This document shows positions 8,417 through 16,241 of a stretch of 22,513 bases of DNA, piece after piece. Every line of letters starts with the position of its first letter. Positions within the stretch are counted from its first letter, which is position 1. The notes beneath the pieces were generated by a model. The model saw only the letters and a list, made by a program, of their open reading frames with translations, did no database searches and was not told where the DNA came from. This DNA comes from JBPRGG01 sp051418075 (GTDB lineage: Bacteria; Bacteroidota; Bacteroidia; Cytophagales; Cyclobacteriaceae): NCBI GenBank assembly GCA_051418075.1, contig JBPRGG010000103.1:1-22513 (forward strand), read 5' to 3'. Position numbers and translations under genes: made by a program.

Positions 8417-9396
8417 ATGGTTTAGGTTGGGATATATTGGCTAAATACCTCGGTGGCGAGTCCAATCAGGACGAAAGGCAACAGGTAGAAGCCTGGCGTA
8501 AACTCAACAGCCAGAACGAAGCTTTTTTCCAGAAAATGAAGCTGGTCTGGCAAAGGTCTGAGAAGGTGGTAAATGCCACAGTTCCTGAAACAGATAAGGC
8601 CTGGGAATCCCTGTCTGGCCGGATCAGCCCATCATTAAAAGCCTCCCAACCGAAAGAAAGACAGCTTTCACAATGGCCAATGATCCTCCGGTATGCCGCT
8701 GTATTTATTTTATTCAGCCTGTTAGGATTGGGTCTGTGGCAGCTTAATCAGGCCAACCATTTTCAAACTTTCACCACTGCATCCACCAGGGATTCTCTTT
8801 TATTGCCTGATGGCAGTAAGGTCATTTTGAATACTTTTTCCAGTTTGAGATATCCTAAAAAATTCTCCTCATCCAGCCGAACAGTGAAATTGAAAGGGGA
8901 GGGATTTTTTATAGTGGAACCTGAGGCAGACCGTCCATTTATGATACAGGCCGGGCAGGCCCATGTACAGGTATTAGGCACCCGGTTTAACCTGAAAGCT
9001 CCGCCGGATCAGGAATATGTCTCCTGTACTGTGATTTCAGGTAAAGTGAGCCTGACTGCTTCCGGACAGGAGTTGATCCTGGTTAAAAATCAGCAGGGTG
9101 TCTGGCAGGACCAGCAATTAATCAAAACTACTTATATCGGAACCAATCAGATCAGCTGGTATACCCGCAGATTTGTGTTTGAGGAAACGCCACTATCCCA
9201 GGTGATCCGGGAACTAAATCAAGTATATCAAAAAGACATTACACTGGAAAATCCAGACCTGGGACAATGCACTATTACGGTTTCCCTGCAGGGAGAGCGA
9301 TTGGAAAAAATACTGGAAATTATTACCATGACCCTTGGTATGGAATTTGAAGCCACGGATGAAACAACTTTTACCATCATTGGGGAGGGCTGTTAA
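8413..9396 (+). CDS. FecR-family anti-sigma factor
   Basis: A 327-residue single-pass membrane regulator. The cytoplasmic N-terminal part (residues 1-90, ILAKYLGGESNQDERQQVEAW) should bind the sigma factor. A membrane helix follows at about 91-110 (MILRYAAVFILFSLLGLGLW). The periplasmic FecR domain is at about 122-198 (STRDSLLLPDGSKVILNTFS, GEGFFIVEPEADRPFMIQAG, VQVLGTRFNL). The C-terminal DUF4974 domain is at about 254-327, an STN-like fold that should contact the receptor. Length and layout are typical. It overlaps the sigma gene by four bases. The partner receptor is not adjacent but lies 1.3 kb on, behind the transposase-like gene, which is the unusual point of this operon. Confidence 0.93.
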   Translation: MNGLGWDILAKYLGGESNQDERQQVEAWRKLNSQNEAFFQKMKLVWQRSEKVVNATVPETDKAWESLSGRISPSLKASQPKERQLSQWPMILRYAAVFILFSLLGLGLWQLNQANHFQTFTTASTRDSLLLPDGSKVILNTFSSLRYPKKFSSSSRTVKLKGEGFFIVEPEADRPFMIQAGQAHVQVLGTRFNLKAPPDQEYVSCTVISGKVSLTASGQELILVKNQQGVWQDQQLIKTTYIGTNQISWYTRRFVFEETPLSQVIRELNQVYQKDITLENPDLGQCTITVSLQGERLEKILEIITMTLGMEFEATDETTFTIIGEGC

Positions 9397-9534
9397 AAAT
9401 AAGTGACAACTTTTTAATGATGTTCTTTCTTTGTCCTTTCTATACATTAAGCCACTTTTACCATTTGACCAAATTTAAAAGCTGCCCCTACAGATTTTTT
9501 CAATTATCCACTTAGTCATTACTACAAAATTTAG

Positions 9535-9542
9535 TATATTTG
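9535..9542 (+). promoter_or_regulatory. Candidate -7 box (TATATTTG) for the transposase-like gene
   Basis: TATATTTG is an exact TAnnTTTG match, 25 bp upstream of the ATG at 9568. A -33 element is not clear (TTAG at 9512-9515 at best). It suggests the transposase-like gene can be expressed independently of the sigma/anti-sigma pair. Confidence 0.5.
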
Positions 9543-9567
9543 CTAAATAATAAAACTAATTAGCATT

Positions 9568-10467
9568 ATGTTTGACGAATTCAAAGGCAGGAGCCTGATA
9601 AAATTTACAGAATTTTTCTCTGACACGGAAAAATGCAAAAATTATCTGTCTCAAATCAAGTGGAAAGACGGATTTAAATGCCCCTCCTGTGGGCATGATC
9701 AAAGTTGGAAAGGGGTAAAACCCTACACCAAAGTCTGTAAAAATTGCAGATATATTGAATCTATTACGGCCAACACTATTTTTCATAAAATTAAGTTTGA
9801 CTTAAGGAAGGCATTTTTCATCCTGTTTGAAATGAGCGCGACTACTAAAAGTTGTTCCTCTACGATAATGTCAGCCAGGTATGAGATCAATCAGAAAACT
9901 GCCTGGTTGTTTATGAGTAAGGTGAGAAAGGCTATGGAAAGTAGCAAATTACATCCTTTAAAAGGACCTTGTGAAGTTGGTGATTTCACCATTAGTACAG
10001 ATAAGGCAGAAGTCATCAATAATCCTAAACTGCTGAAAAAGAAGAAGTTTGCCATTGCCATCGAAAAGTCTGGAAATAAAGGAATCAAAAGAGCTTATGC
10101 AGTGAAACTAAATAATTGTTCTGTCAGAGAGCTCCAAAAGTTATTTGATGATCATCTGGACCCCAAGGCAGGGGTGGTTACAAAGAAAAGGAGAGGTTAT
10201 CGATGTTTGATGGATCAATATAACATACAGCAACAGAAGTCAAATTCAAAGGAAAATTTTCAATTGATGCAAAGATTCATTTATGGTTTAAAATCCTGGA
10301 TCAGAGGCATTCATCATCATGTCAGTGACAAATATTTACAGGGATACCTGAACGAATACTGTTACCGATTTAACCGAAACAGGATCAAGCCCGGAATATT
10401 TCATCTGGTGGTGGAACGGATGATGAAAACTCCTCCGGCTCCTTATAAAATACTTTATAATACTTAA
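9568..10467 (+). CDS. ISXO2/IS1595-like transposase-derived protein lacking catalytic residues
   Basis: A 299-residue complete frame related to IS1595-family (ISXO2-like) transposases. The N-terminal zinc ribbon is intact (CPSC at about 43-46, CKNC at about 57-60), followed by the helix-turn-helix region (KSCSSTIMSARYEINQKTAW). The transposase fold is recognisable in HPLKGPCEVGDF, KFAIAIEKSGNKGIKRAYAV, SWIRGIHHHVSDKYLQGYLN and EYCYRFNRN. Compared from memory with active relatives, the first Asp (EVDEF) is Gly (EVGDF), the second (TDxWRGY) is Lys (TKKRRGY), and the His/Asn motif before the KxWLRG block reads QLMQRFIYGLKSW, with both gone. There is no frameshift or stop, and no terminal inverted repeats were found on either side. 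It separates fecR from its receptor. It may be a recently decayed element or a domesticated DNA-binding protein; the latter is inference. Confidence 0.8.
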   Translation: MFDEFKGRSLIKFTEFFSDTEKCKNYLSQIKWKDGFKCPSCGHDQSWKGVKPYTKVCKNCRYIESITANTIFHKIKFDLRKAFFILFEMSATTKSCSSTIMSARYEINQKTAWLFMSKVRKAMESSKLHPLKGPCEVGDFTISTDKAEVINNPKLLKKKKFAIAIEKSGNKGIKRAYAVKLNNCSVRELQKLFDDHLDPKAGVVTKKRRGYRCLMDQYNIQQQKSNSKENFQLMQRFIYGLKSWIRGIHHHVSDKYLQGYLNEYCYRFNRNRIKPGIFHLVVERMMKTPPAPYKILYNT

Positions 10468-10639
10468 ATGGATACTTCTTTCATAATTTAACTTTGAATT
10501 GTTCTTCAGATGAGCCGCGAATTTGTTTAATGGCTGTTTTAGACCACTCAACTACTTCTGATTTCCTGTTTGATTTTCATTGAATTAAACTAGGTAACCC
10601 CACACCCAAAAAAAAACGCCCGGCCGAATATTAGCTTGA

Positions 10640-10676
10640 AATGTTTAAATATTTTGAATTCAATTATTTAAACATT
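10640..10676. promoter_or_regulatory. 37-bp near-perfect palindrome upstream of receptor promoter
   Basis: AATGTTTAAATA at 10640-10651 and its exact complement TATTTAAACATT at 10665-10676 flank a 13-nt centre that itself contains TTGAATTCAA, a perfect 10-bp palindrome. The right arm ends 8 bp before the candidate -33 element. The position fits an operator. The lack of GC pairs and of a following T-run argues against a terminator. Confidence 0.6.
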
Positions 10677-10684
10677 CCCACCAC

Positions 10685-10711
10685 TTGGTCTTATAAAAAT
10701 AGGTAATTTTG
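10685..10711 (+). promoter_or_regulatory. Candidate Bacteroidota promoter of receptor operon
   Basis: TAATTTTG at 10704-10711 matches TAnnTTTG exactly, with TTG at 10685-10687 as a -33 element (16 bp between, slightly short). It would start transcription near 10718, just ahead of the ATG at 10735, so the receptor and DUF4249 genes can be transcribed separately from the sigma/anti-sigma genes. Confidence 0.55.
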
Positions 10712-10734
10712 CCTCTGCTTTGAAATTTTGCTTT

Positions 10735-13320
10735 ATGGCCTGGAAACGGATCCTCATTGCTTTAATGATAATTTTTTATAGCTATGCACCTGACCGGCTG
10801 TGGGCTCAAACCTACAGACTGGATCAGCCCATTGACCTTAGCCAGACTGAAGGTGCTCTCCGGTTTTTCCTGGAAGAACTGGAAGATAAATATGGGCTGC
10901 AGTTTTCTTACAGCAAGCAGGTGGTGCCTATGGAAAAGGAAGTTTCTCTCAGCCAAATCAGCCTCACCCTGGATCAAGTATTAAAAGAACTGCTACAGGA
11001 TACAGGTATACATTATTTACTACATCAGGGGGTCATTATTCTGGCCCGCGCGCCTGCCAAAGACACCCGGACTTGTACCGTTTATGGCTATGTCAGGGAT
11101 AGTACCAGCCGTGAAAACCTGATAGGTGCTACTGTGATCGATCAGGTGAGTCACCAGGGCACCATTACCAACAACTATGGGTTCTTTAGCCTTAAATTAC
11201 CTGCCGGAGAGGTTCAGCTGACTACCTCGTTCGTAGGGTATAAAGGCAGGAAGATCAATTTTTGGCTGGACCAGGACACTACCATTCAATTGTTACCATC
11301 CATTCCATTTCTAAAAGAAGTAGAAATTTATTCTGAAAAGGTGCAGGAAGAATGGTCTGCCAGCCAAACCGGGGCTTTCGCTTTGCCGATTGACCAACTC
11401 AAGCGCATGCCGGTATTCCTGGGGGAAAATGATTTTACCCGTACTTTGCAGCTATTGCCAGGCGTACATGGAGGTAATGAGATTTCCAGCGGATTGTACA
11501 TTCGGGGAGGCGGCCCCGATCAAAACCTGGTCTTGATGGATGGGGTACCGGTTTATAATGCCTTTCATTTGCTGGGATTATATTCAATTTTTAATGATAA
11601 AGCGGTAAATTCAGTAAAGCTGATCAAAAGTGGCTTTCCTGCCCGCTATAGCGGCCGGCTTTCTTCTGTGCTGGATATTAATATCAAGGAAGGCAATCAG
11701 CAGAAACTTTCCGGAGAGGCAGCTTTGGGTTTTCTCACTTCAAAAATAATGTTGGAAGGTCCTATCATTAAAGGTCGGACCTCATTTATTATTTCAGCCA
11801 GGCGGTCATATCTGGATCTCTATATTTATCTACTCACCTTAGGCCATTCCAATGATCAGCTGGGATACTTTTTTTATGATTTCAATTTCAAAGTCAATCA
11901 CCAGTTTTCCTCCCGTGACAGGGTCTACTTTAGTAATTATCTGGGTAAGGATAAGGCCTTTTTTAACAGCAACAATCTTGATTCTGCTGAACAGGTCCTG
12001 GGCGATTTCGCTGTCAGGTGGGGCAATCGCATCTCTTCCCTGCGCTGGAATCATTTGTTTTCAGAAAACCTGTTCAGTAATTTAACCCTGAGTTACAGCC
12101 GCTACAATTTTGAAACAGGGGGGAATTTGCTCCTGACCGACCTGGAACAAGACCAGCCGGAATCGAATAATCAACATGTACAATATAATTCCGGTATCCG
12201 GGATATCACTACCAGGCTGGATTTTGACTACTACCTGCATCCCAATCATCTGATCCGGGTTGGTGGCAGTGGGATATACCATAATTTTCGGACCGGAATT
12301 CTAACCGCTGAAGGAGCCCTGGAAAATGAATCCACCGGAGAGCCTCCCATTAAAGCCCTGGAAACTGCCCTATACCTGGAAAATGAATTGGAAATAGAGG
12401 AATGGTTGTCCTTAAACCTGGGGCTAAACTGGTCTGCCTTCAAGGTCAATCAATCCTTGTATACCTCCTGGCAACCCCGTTTGTCGGCTGGCTTTGGCAT
12501 TTCCCAGAAGTGGACCGCCAAATTTTCCTATGCCCGGATGGCCCAGTTTATGCATCTGCTCACCAACATTGGCATAGGATTACCTACTGATCTTTGGGTT
12601 CCGGTCACCGATAGAGTCAGGCCCCAGATGGCTGATCAGGTGGCTCTGAGCCTGCAATATCAATTTAATCCTGCCTGGGAAATGTCCCTGGAAGCCTTTT
12701 ATAAAAAGATGTATGACCTGATTGAATTCAAGGATGGGGCTGCCTACCTTGATTTGGAGCAGGATTGGCAGGACCTGGTGGTGACCGGCGGGGGAAAAAG
12801 CCGGGGCCTGGAACTGCTGATCCAACGTAACCTGGGTAGATTAACCGGCTGGCTGGGTTATAGCTGGTCTGTCACAGATCGCACTTTTCCCAGCCTGAAT
12901 GAAGGCAAGACCTTCCCCTATACCTTCGACCGCAGACATGATATCGGGCTGGCCCTCAACTATCAAAAAAGTGAAAAATTTGATGTTTCCACTGCCTGGA
13001 CCTACGGAACCGGAAATGCTTATTCATTACCTTATCAGTCCTATTTTACACCCGCCGGGACATCCATTCGGGAAGAATTGTTTATTTCCGGTGAGCGTAA
13101 CCAGCTCCGGCTACGTTCCTACCACCGCCTGGACCTGGGTTTTAACTGGCACAAACAAAAAAAACACTGGTTACGTACCTGGACCCTTGGGTTTTATAAT
13201 GTCTATAACCGCCGCAATCCTTTTTTTATCTTTTCCCGGGTGGATCAGGGACAGCGGCAATTCAGGGAATTCAGCTTGTTCCCAATTATTCCATCAGTGG
13301 CATATAAAATTAAATTTTAG
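10735..13320 (+). CDS. TonB-dependent receptor with STN signalling domain (FecA type)
   Basis: An 861-residue outer-membrane receptor that takes up a ligand using TonB energy and signals to FecR. Signal peptide: MAWKRILIALMIIFYSYA, cleaved after LWAQ. The STN (secretin/TonB N-terminal) domain is at about 35-103 (LEDKYGLQFSYSKQVVPMEK, LDQVLKELLQDTGIHYLLHQ). A carboxypeptidase-regulatory-like domain is at about 115-189 (YGYVRDSTSRENLIGATV). The plug is at about 230-321 (SSGLYIRGGGPDQNLVLMDG, GFPARYSGRLSSVLDI), and the beta-barrel fills the rest. The ATG at 10735 was chosen over a TTG at 10720 because it starts the signal peptide. The next gene begins 2 bp after its stop. No SusD homologue accompanies it, so the ligand need not be a glycan; siderophores or metal complexes are equally possible. 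Confidence 0.92.
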   Translation: MAWKRILIALMIIFYSYAPDRLWAQTYRLDQPIDLSQTEGALRFFLEELEDKYGLQFSYSKQVVPMEKEVSLSQISLTLDQVLKELLQDTGIHYLLHQGVIILARAPAKDTRTCTVYGYVRDSTSRENLIGATVIDQVSHQGTITNNYGFFSLKLPAGEVQLTTSFVGYKGRKINFWLDQDTTIQLLPSIPFLKEVEIYSEKVQEEWSASQTGAFALPIDQLKRMPVFLGENDFTRTLQLLPGVHGGNEISSGLYIRGGGPDQNLVLMDGVPVYNAFHLLGLYSIFNDKAVNSVKLIKSGFPARYSGRLSSVLDINIKEGNQQKLSGEAALGFLTSKIMLEGPIIKGRTSFIISARRSYLDLYIYLLTLGHSNDQLGYFFYDFNFKVNHQFSSRDRVYFSNYLGKDKAFFNSNNLDSAEQVLGDFAVRWGNRISSLRWNHLFSENLFSNLTLSYSRYNFETGGNLLLTDLEQDQPESNNQHVQYNSGIRDITTRLDFDYYLHPNHLIRVGGSGIYHNFRTGILTAEGALENESTGEPPIKALETALYLENELEIEEWLSLNLGLNWSAFKVNQSLYTSWQPRLSAGFGISQKWTAKFSYARMAQFMHLLTNIGIGLPTDLWVPVTDRVRPQMADQVALSLQYQFNPAWEMSLEAFYKKMYDLIEFKDGAAYLDLEQDWQDLVVTGGGKSRGLELLIQRNLGRLTGWLGYSWSVTDRTFPSLNEGKTFPYTFDRRHDIGLALNYQKSEKFDVSTAWTYGTGNAYSLPYQSYFTPAGTSIREELFISGERNQLRLRSYHRLDLGFNWHKQKKHWLRTWTLGFYNVYNRRNPFFIFSRVDQGQRQFREFSLFPIIPSVAYKIKF

Positions 13321-13322
13321 TC

Positions 13323-14189
13323 ATGACCCGATTGAAGCTTTTTATTTGGTTTTGTTGGATTTTCTGTACGGCTTCCTGTACAGAAGATATCCTGGTGGAT
13401 ATTCCGGTGCAGCCGGAAAAGCTGGTGATCAACAATTTATTCAGTCCTGACAGCCTGTGGCAGGTGCAGGTCAGTCGCACCCGTTCCATTGCCGATACGG
13501 TGGCCCCAGATGATGTTTCTGGAGCAGAGGTATATATTTTTCATAACCAGGAGCCCCTGGAAAAACTGGTGGAACAATCTCCGGGAGTTTACCAGAGCGT
13601 GAAGTATCGGCCCCTGCCGGGAGAGCTTTACCAGGTAAAAGTTAAGGCTGGAGGATTAATTTCAGTGGAAGCTGAAAATCAGGTTCCTGAGCAGCAATTT
13701 TCCCTGAATATGCAAGAGCTGCGGCCGTTGGAAGATGTCCCTGATTTTTTAGCCCAAAACCAGGTGTTGAAGATCAGGATTCGGCAACCTGCTTCTACTG
13801 ATGATTTTTTCAACCTTTCCTTCCAGGTTTGGGATCCATTGAGTGATACCCTTATCCCGGTAGATACACTCACATTAAATACAGACCGGTTGAATATCGA
13901 TGAATTTGTCGGGCGGGGCATTACTTTTTCAGCTGATGATCTGCATGGTCCTCAGCAGGAGTTAGAGGTCCTGATAGCGCAGCAGTATCTTCAGCCCAAT
14001 CTGGTGCTGATAGGCCATTTGAAAACCATTTCAGTTGCCTATTACCAATATGAAATATCAGTAAAACGGCATATTTCCAGCCTGGGCAATCCTTTTGCTC
14101 CGGCAGTGCCGGTATATTCTAATGTAAACAACGGGTTCGGTATTTTTGCCGGTTATCAGCTTAGCCTGGATTCATTATTCATTAATTAA
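13323..14189 (+). CDS. DUF4249 lipoprotein, receptor partner
   Basis: A 288-residue lipoprotein with N-terminus MTRLKLFIWFCWIFCTASC; the lipobox TASC gives the lipidated cysteine, followed by TEDI. The body shows the DUF4249 pattern: an opening strand EKLVINNLFSPDSLWQVQVS, a Gly-rich segment GAEVYIFHNQEPLEKLVEQS (an Ig-like domain), PGVYQSVKYRPLPGELYQVK, and a C-terminal block ending NVNNGFGIFAGYQLS. DUF4249 proteins are regularly encoded directly after STN-type TonB receptors in Bacteroidota and are thought to sit on the cell surface as receptor partners; no biochemical role is established. The 2-bp gap to the receptor stop shows a shared transcript. The start is the only ATG near the signal peptide. 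Confidence 0.85.
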   Translation: MTRLKLFIWFCWIFCTASCTEDILVDIPVQPEKLVINNLFSPDSLWQVQVSRTRSIADTVAPDDVSGAEVYIFHNQEPLEKLVEQSPGVYQSVKYRPLPGELYQVKVKAGGLISVEAENQVPEQQFSLNMQELRPLEDVPDFLAQNQVLKIRIRQPASTDDFFNLSFQVWDPLSDTLIPVDTLTLNTDRLNIDEFVGRGITFSADDLHGPQQELEVLIAQQYLQPNLVLIGHLKTISVAYYQYEISVKRHISSLGNPFAPAVPVYSNVNNGFGIFAGYQLSLDSLFIN

Positions 14190-14205
14190 GCCTTTAGGGT
14201 GTCGC

Positions 14206-14295
14206 CCACGGGCCTGCCCTTTAGCCTGCTCACCAGGGGCCTGCCGCGGCCCAGCCGGCATACCCTTTTCCCCATTTCGGTCTGGGCCGGCTCCG
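14206..14295. repeat. GC-rich patch with direct and inverted repeats
   Basis: GGGCCTGCC occurs at 14210-14218 and 14237-14245. CGGCCCAG at 14247-14254 pairs with CTGGGCCG at 14282-14289 across a 27-nt loop. The patch follows the DUF4249 stop and may stall or end transcription, but there is no T-run, so a classical intrinsic terminator is not supported. Confidence 0.55.
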
Positions 14296-14397
14296 CAAAA
14301 CTAATTTCAGGATCAACAACAGGATTTCAGGATAAATCAGATTTATAAAAAGGGCCTGGGTTTATCTTTGGCTTAGCAGTGGCCATGCGCCGATCAA

Positions 14398-14448
14398 CTC
14401 TCGACTCCAGGAGAGATCTGTTTGAGTTAAAGTAGGTAGTTGCTATAA
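14398..14448 (+). repeat. Repeated intergenic element, copy 1
   Basis: This 51-nt stretch aligns without gaps to 19273-19323 with about 42 identical positions. Its 5' part can form a short hairpin (TCTC at 14399-14402 with GAGA at 14413-14416), and its last 17 nt, GTAGGTAGTTGCTATAA, are identical in both copies. Both copies lie on the plus strand in spacers. Function is unknown. Confidence 0.7.
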
Positions 14449-14480
14449 GCCGCAGTAGCCTGGGATCATAAATATTTTTC

Positions 14481-14498
14481 AATGCAGTTGACTGCATT
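14481..14498. promoter_or_regulatory. 18-bp palindrome
   Basis: AATGCAG at 14481-14487 and CTGCATT at 14492-14498 are perfect complements around TTGA. It lies 303 bp upstream of the oxidoreductase start and 33 bp after repeat copy 1. It could be a regulator binding site or a small RNA hairpin; a weak following T stretch (TT) does not make a terminator. Confidence 0.4.
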
Positions 14499-14801
14499 TT
14501 GGTGTAATTTCAGGGTCATAGGCTAAATGGACAAAATCCGGGATGTCTTTAGCAGTGGGTAAACTCAAAATCAATCGTTCAGTGGCCAGAACCAATAGTT
14601 TATCTGATGATTGCCTCTGTTTGATAATTAGAAATAAATCAATAGTTTATCAGTAAAACAGGATTTATTTAACTGTATGTTTAATATCCTGAGCAATTAA
14701 TTTTACAAAATATACCTCAGATTTCTCAGTTATCATTTTATCTTGATCACAAATGCATTATTTTTATTAGAAATTTAGCATAAATTACAAATGATATTAT
14801 T

Positions 14802-16121
14802 ATGAAGGCCGATAGAAGAAATTTTATAAAAAAATCTGCATTAGCTGGTATTGGTGTAGGTGCTTTCCCTGCTATTTTAAAAGCCGGTGGTCTGGCAGCC
14901 AATGAAAAGCTTACTGTAGGACTGATTGGGTGTAAGGGTATGGGTTTTAACAACCTGAAAACATTTCTTACCAAATCCAATGTCGAATGCGCTGCCCTGT
15001 GTGATGTAGATAGTAATGTTCTTAATGAAAGGGCTGGAGAAACTGAAACTATTCAGGGTAAAAAGCCCAAACTGTATGATGATTACAGGAAATTACTTGA
15101 GAGAAAAGATATTGATGCCGTAATAATCGGAACACCGGATCATTGGCATTGCCTGCAAATGGTAGATGCAGTTTCAGCTGGAAAGGATGTCTACTGTGAA
15201 AAACCTCTGGGCAATTCTATCCAGGAATGTAATGTGATGATAAAAGCGGCCAAAAGGTATGATAAAGTGGTCCAGGTAGGGCAATGGCAGCGGAGTGATC
15301 CTCACTGGCGGGATGCCGTAAAATATTTGCATGATGGTCACATTGGCCGGATCCGTTCCGTGAAAGTGTGGTCAAATGTAGGTTGGAAAGGTTCCATACC
15401 GGAAGTTCCCAATGAGCCGGTTCCTCAGGGAGTGGACTATGATATGTGGTTAGGCCCGGCCCCTGACAGGCCTTTTAATAAAAACAGGTTTCATTTTACC
15501 TTCCGCTGGTTCTGGGATTATGCCGGAGGATTAATGACGGATTGGGGGGTTCACCTGCTGGATTATGCCCTTTATGGTATGAATCAGTATGTACCAAAAT
15601 CCATTATGTCAGTTGGAGGGAAATATGCTTTTCCCAATGATGCCATGGAGACACCGGACACTTTAACGGCAGTTTATGACTTTGGTGACTTTGGTGTGAT
15701 CTGGGAGCATACCATTGGTATATTTGGAGCCAACTATGACAAACGAGGACATGGATTGGCTTTTGTAGGAGAGTATGGTACTCTGGTAGTAGACAGAGGG
15801 GGATGGGAAGTAATCCCGGAGACCCGGAGTGTAAGTAAAAAGGAGGGTTACGAAGGGATGCCTTTGCAAAAAAGCACCGGAAAAGGCCTTAGCCTGCATG
15901 TAGATAATTTCATTGATTGTATCAAAACCAGGGAAAAGCCCAATTGTGACATAGAAACAGGAGCACATATTGCTCGCTTTGCTCATTTGGGGAACATTTC
16001 TTACCGTTTAGGTCGTAAACTGGACTGGGATGGTGACCGGCAGCAGTTTATCAATGATAAAGAAGCTGATGTTATGGCCCAGGCCCATTACCGTAAGCCC
16101 TGGGCGCTGCCAAGTGTATAA
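14802..16121 (+). CDS. Gfo/Idh/MocA-family oxidoreductase with Tat-like signal
   Basis: A 439-residue NAD(P)-dependent sugar oxidoreductase predicted to be exported. The N-terminus DRRNFIKKSALAGIGVGAFP is a Tat-type signal (RRxFIKK followed by a hydrophobic stretch). The Rossmann domain starts at about 37 (KLTVGLIGCKGMGFNNL), continues with ALCDVD and DAVIIGTPDHWH, and ends in the family motif YCEKPLG at about 130-136, whose lysine is catalytic in characterised members. The C-terminal domain carries GGLMTDWGVHLLD at about 242-254, the usual Asp/His site. Length is normal for the Tat-exported subgroup of Bacteroidota and Planctomycetes. It is followed by two hairpin terminators, so it is probably a single-gene unit. 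Related proteins oxidise sugars or act on glycosides through keto intermediates; the substrate here is unknown. Confidence 0.9.
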   Translation: MKADRRNFIKKSALAGIGVGAFPAILKAGGLAANEKLTVGLIGCKGMGFNNLKTFLTKSNVECAALCDVDSNVLNERAGETETIQGKKPKLYDDYRKLLERKDIDAVIIGTPDHWHCLQMVDAVSAGKDVYCEKPLGNSIQECNVMIKAAKRYDKVVQVGQWQRSDPHWRDAVKYLHDGHIGRIRSVKVWSNVGWKGSIPEVPNEPVPQGVDYDMWLGPAPDRPFNKNRFHFTFRWFWDYAGGLMTDWGVHLLDYALYGMNQYVPKSIMSVGGKYAFPNDAMETPDTLTAVYDFGDFGVIWEHTIGIFGANYDKRGHGLAFVGEYGTLVVDRGGWEVIPETRSVSKKEGYEGMPLQKSTGKGLSLHVDNFIDCIKTREKPNCDIETGAHIARFAHLGNISYRLGRKLDWDGDRQQFINDKEADVMAQAHYRKPWALPSV

Positions 16122-16127
16122 ATTTCT

Positions 16128-16174
16128 GATCAAGCCTTTCCTCAGAAACTTGCAGGAGGGGCTTGATCTTTATT
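16128..16174 (+). terminator. Intrinsic terminator after oxidoreductase gene
   Basis: GATCAAGCC at 16128-16136 pairs perfectly with GGCTTGATC at 16160-16168 and is followed by TTTATT. It begins 7 bp after the oxidoreductase stop codon. Confidence 0.75.
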
Positions 16175-16175
16175 G

Positions 16176-16206
16176 ACCAGCTTATTTCTTTGAGCTGGTT
16201 ATTTAT
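16176..16206 (+). terminator. Second tandem hairpin terminator
   Basis: ACCAGCT at 16176-16182 pairs with AGCTGGT at 16193-16199, followed by TATTTATATTT. It directly follows the first hairpin and would act as a back-up, or as a leader hairpin of the GH2 gene. Confidence 0.55.
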
Positions 16207-16241
16207 ATTTCGCCTGTAAAAAATTAATAAGCCAATATACT

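Larger units (their letters stand above)
14190..14801. other. 612-bp non-coding spacer
   Basis: No credible protein-coding frame. The first 100 bp are far richer in G+C than the surroundings and contain repeats (separate entry). Then come two ATTTCAGGAT copies around 14305-14332, the first copy of the repeated 51-nt element (14398-14448), a small palindrome (14481-14498), and an AT-rich leader before the oxidoreductase. The length and structure are unusual for this compact region. Confidence 0.7.

Noticed and set aside
9397..10734. Search for IS terminal inverted repeats and target duplications around the transposase-like gene
   Set aside because: No matching pair was found by eye between the two flanks; GGTAACCCCACACCC near 10592 has no partner on the left.
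12899..13450. A 183-residue plus-strand frame spanning the receptor/DUF4249 junction
   Set aside because: It overlaps two well-supported genes in another frame and has no recognisable domain or signal.
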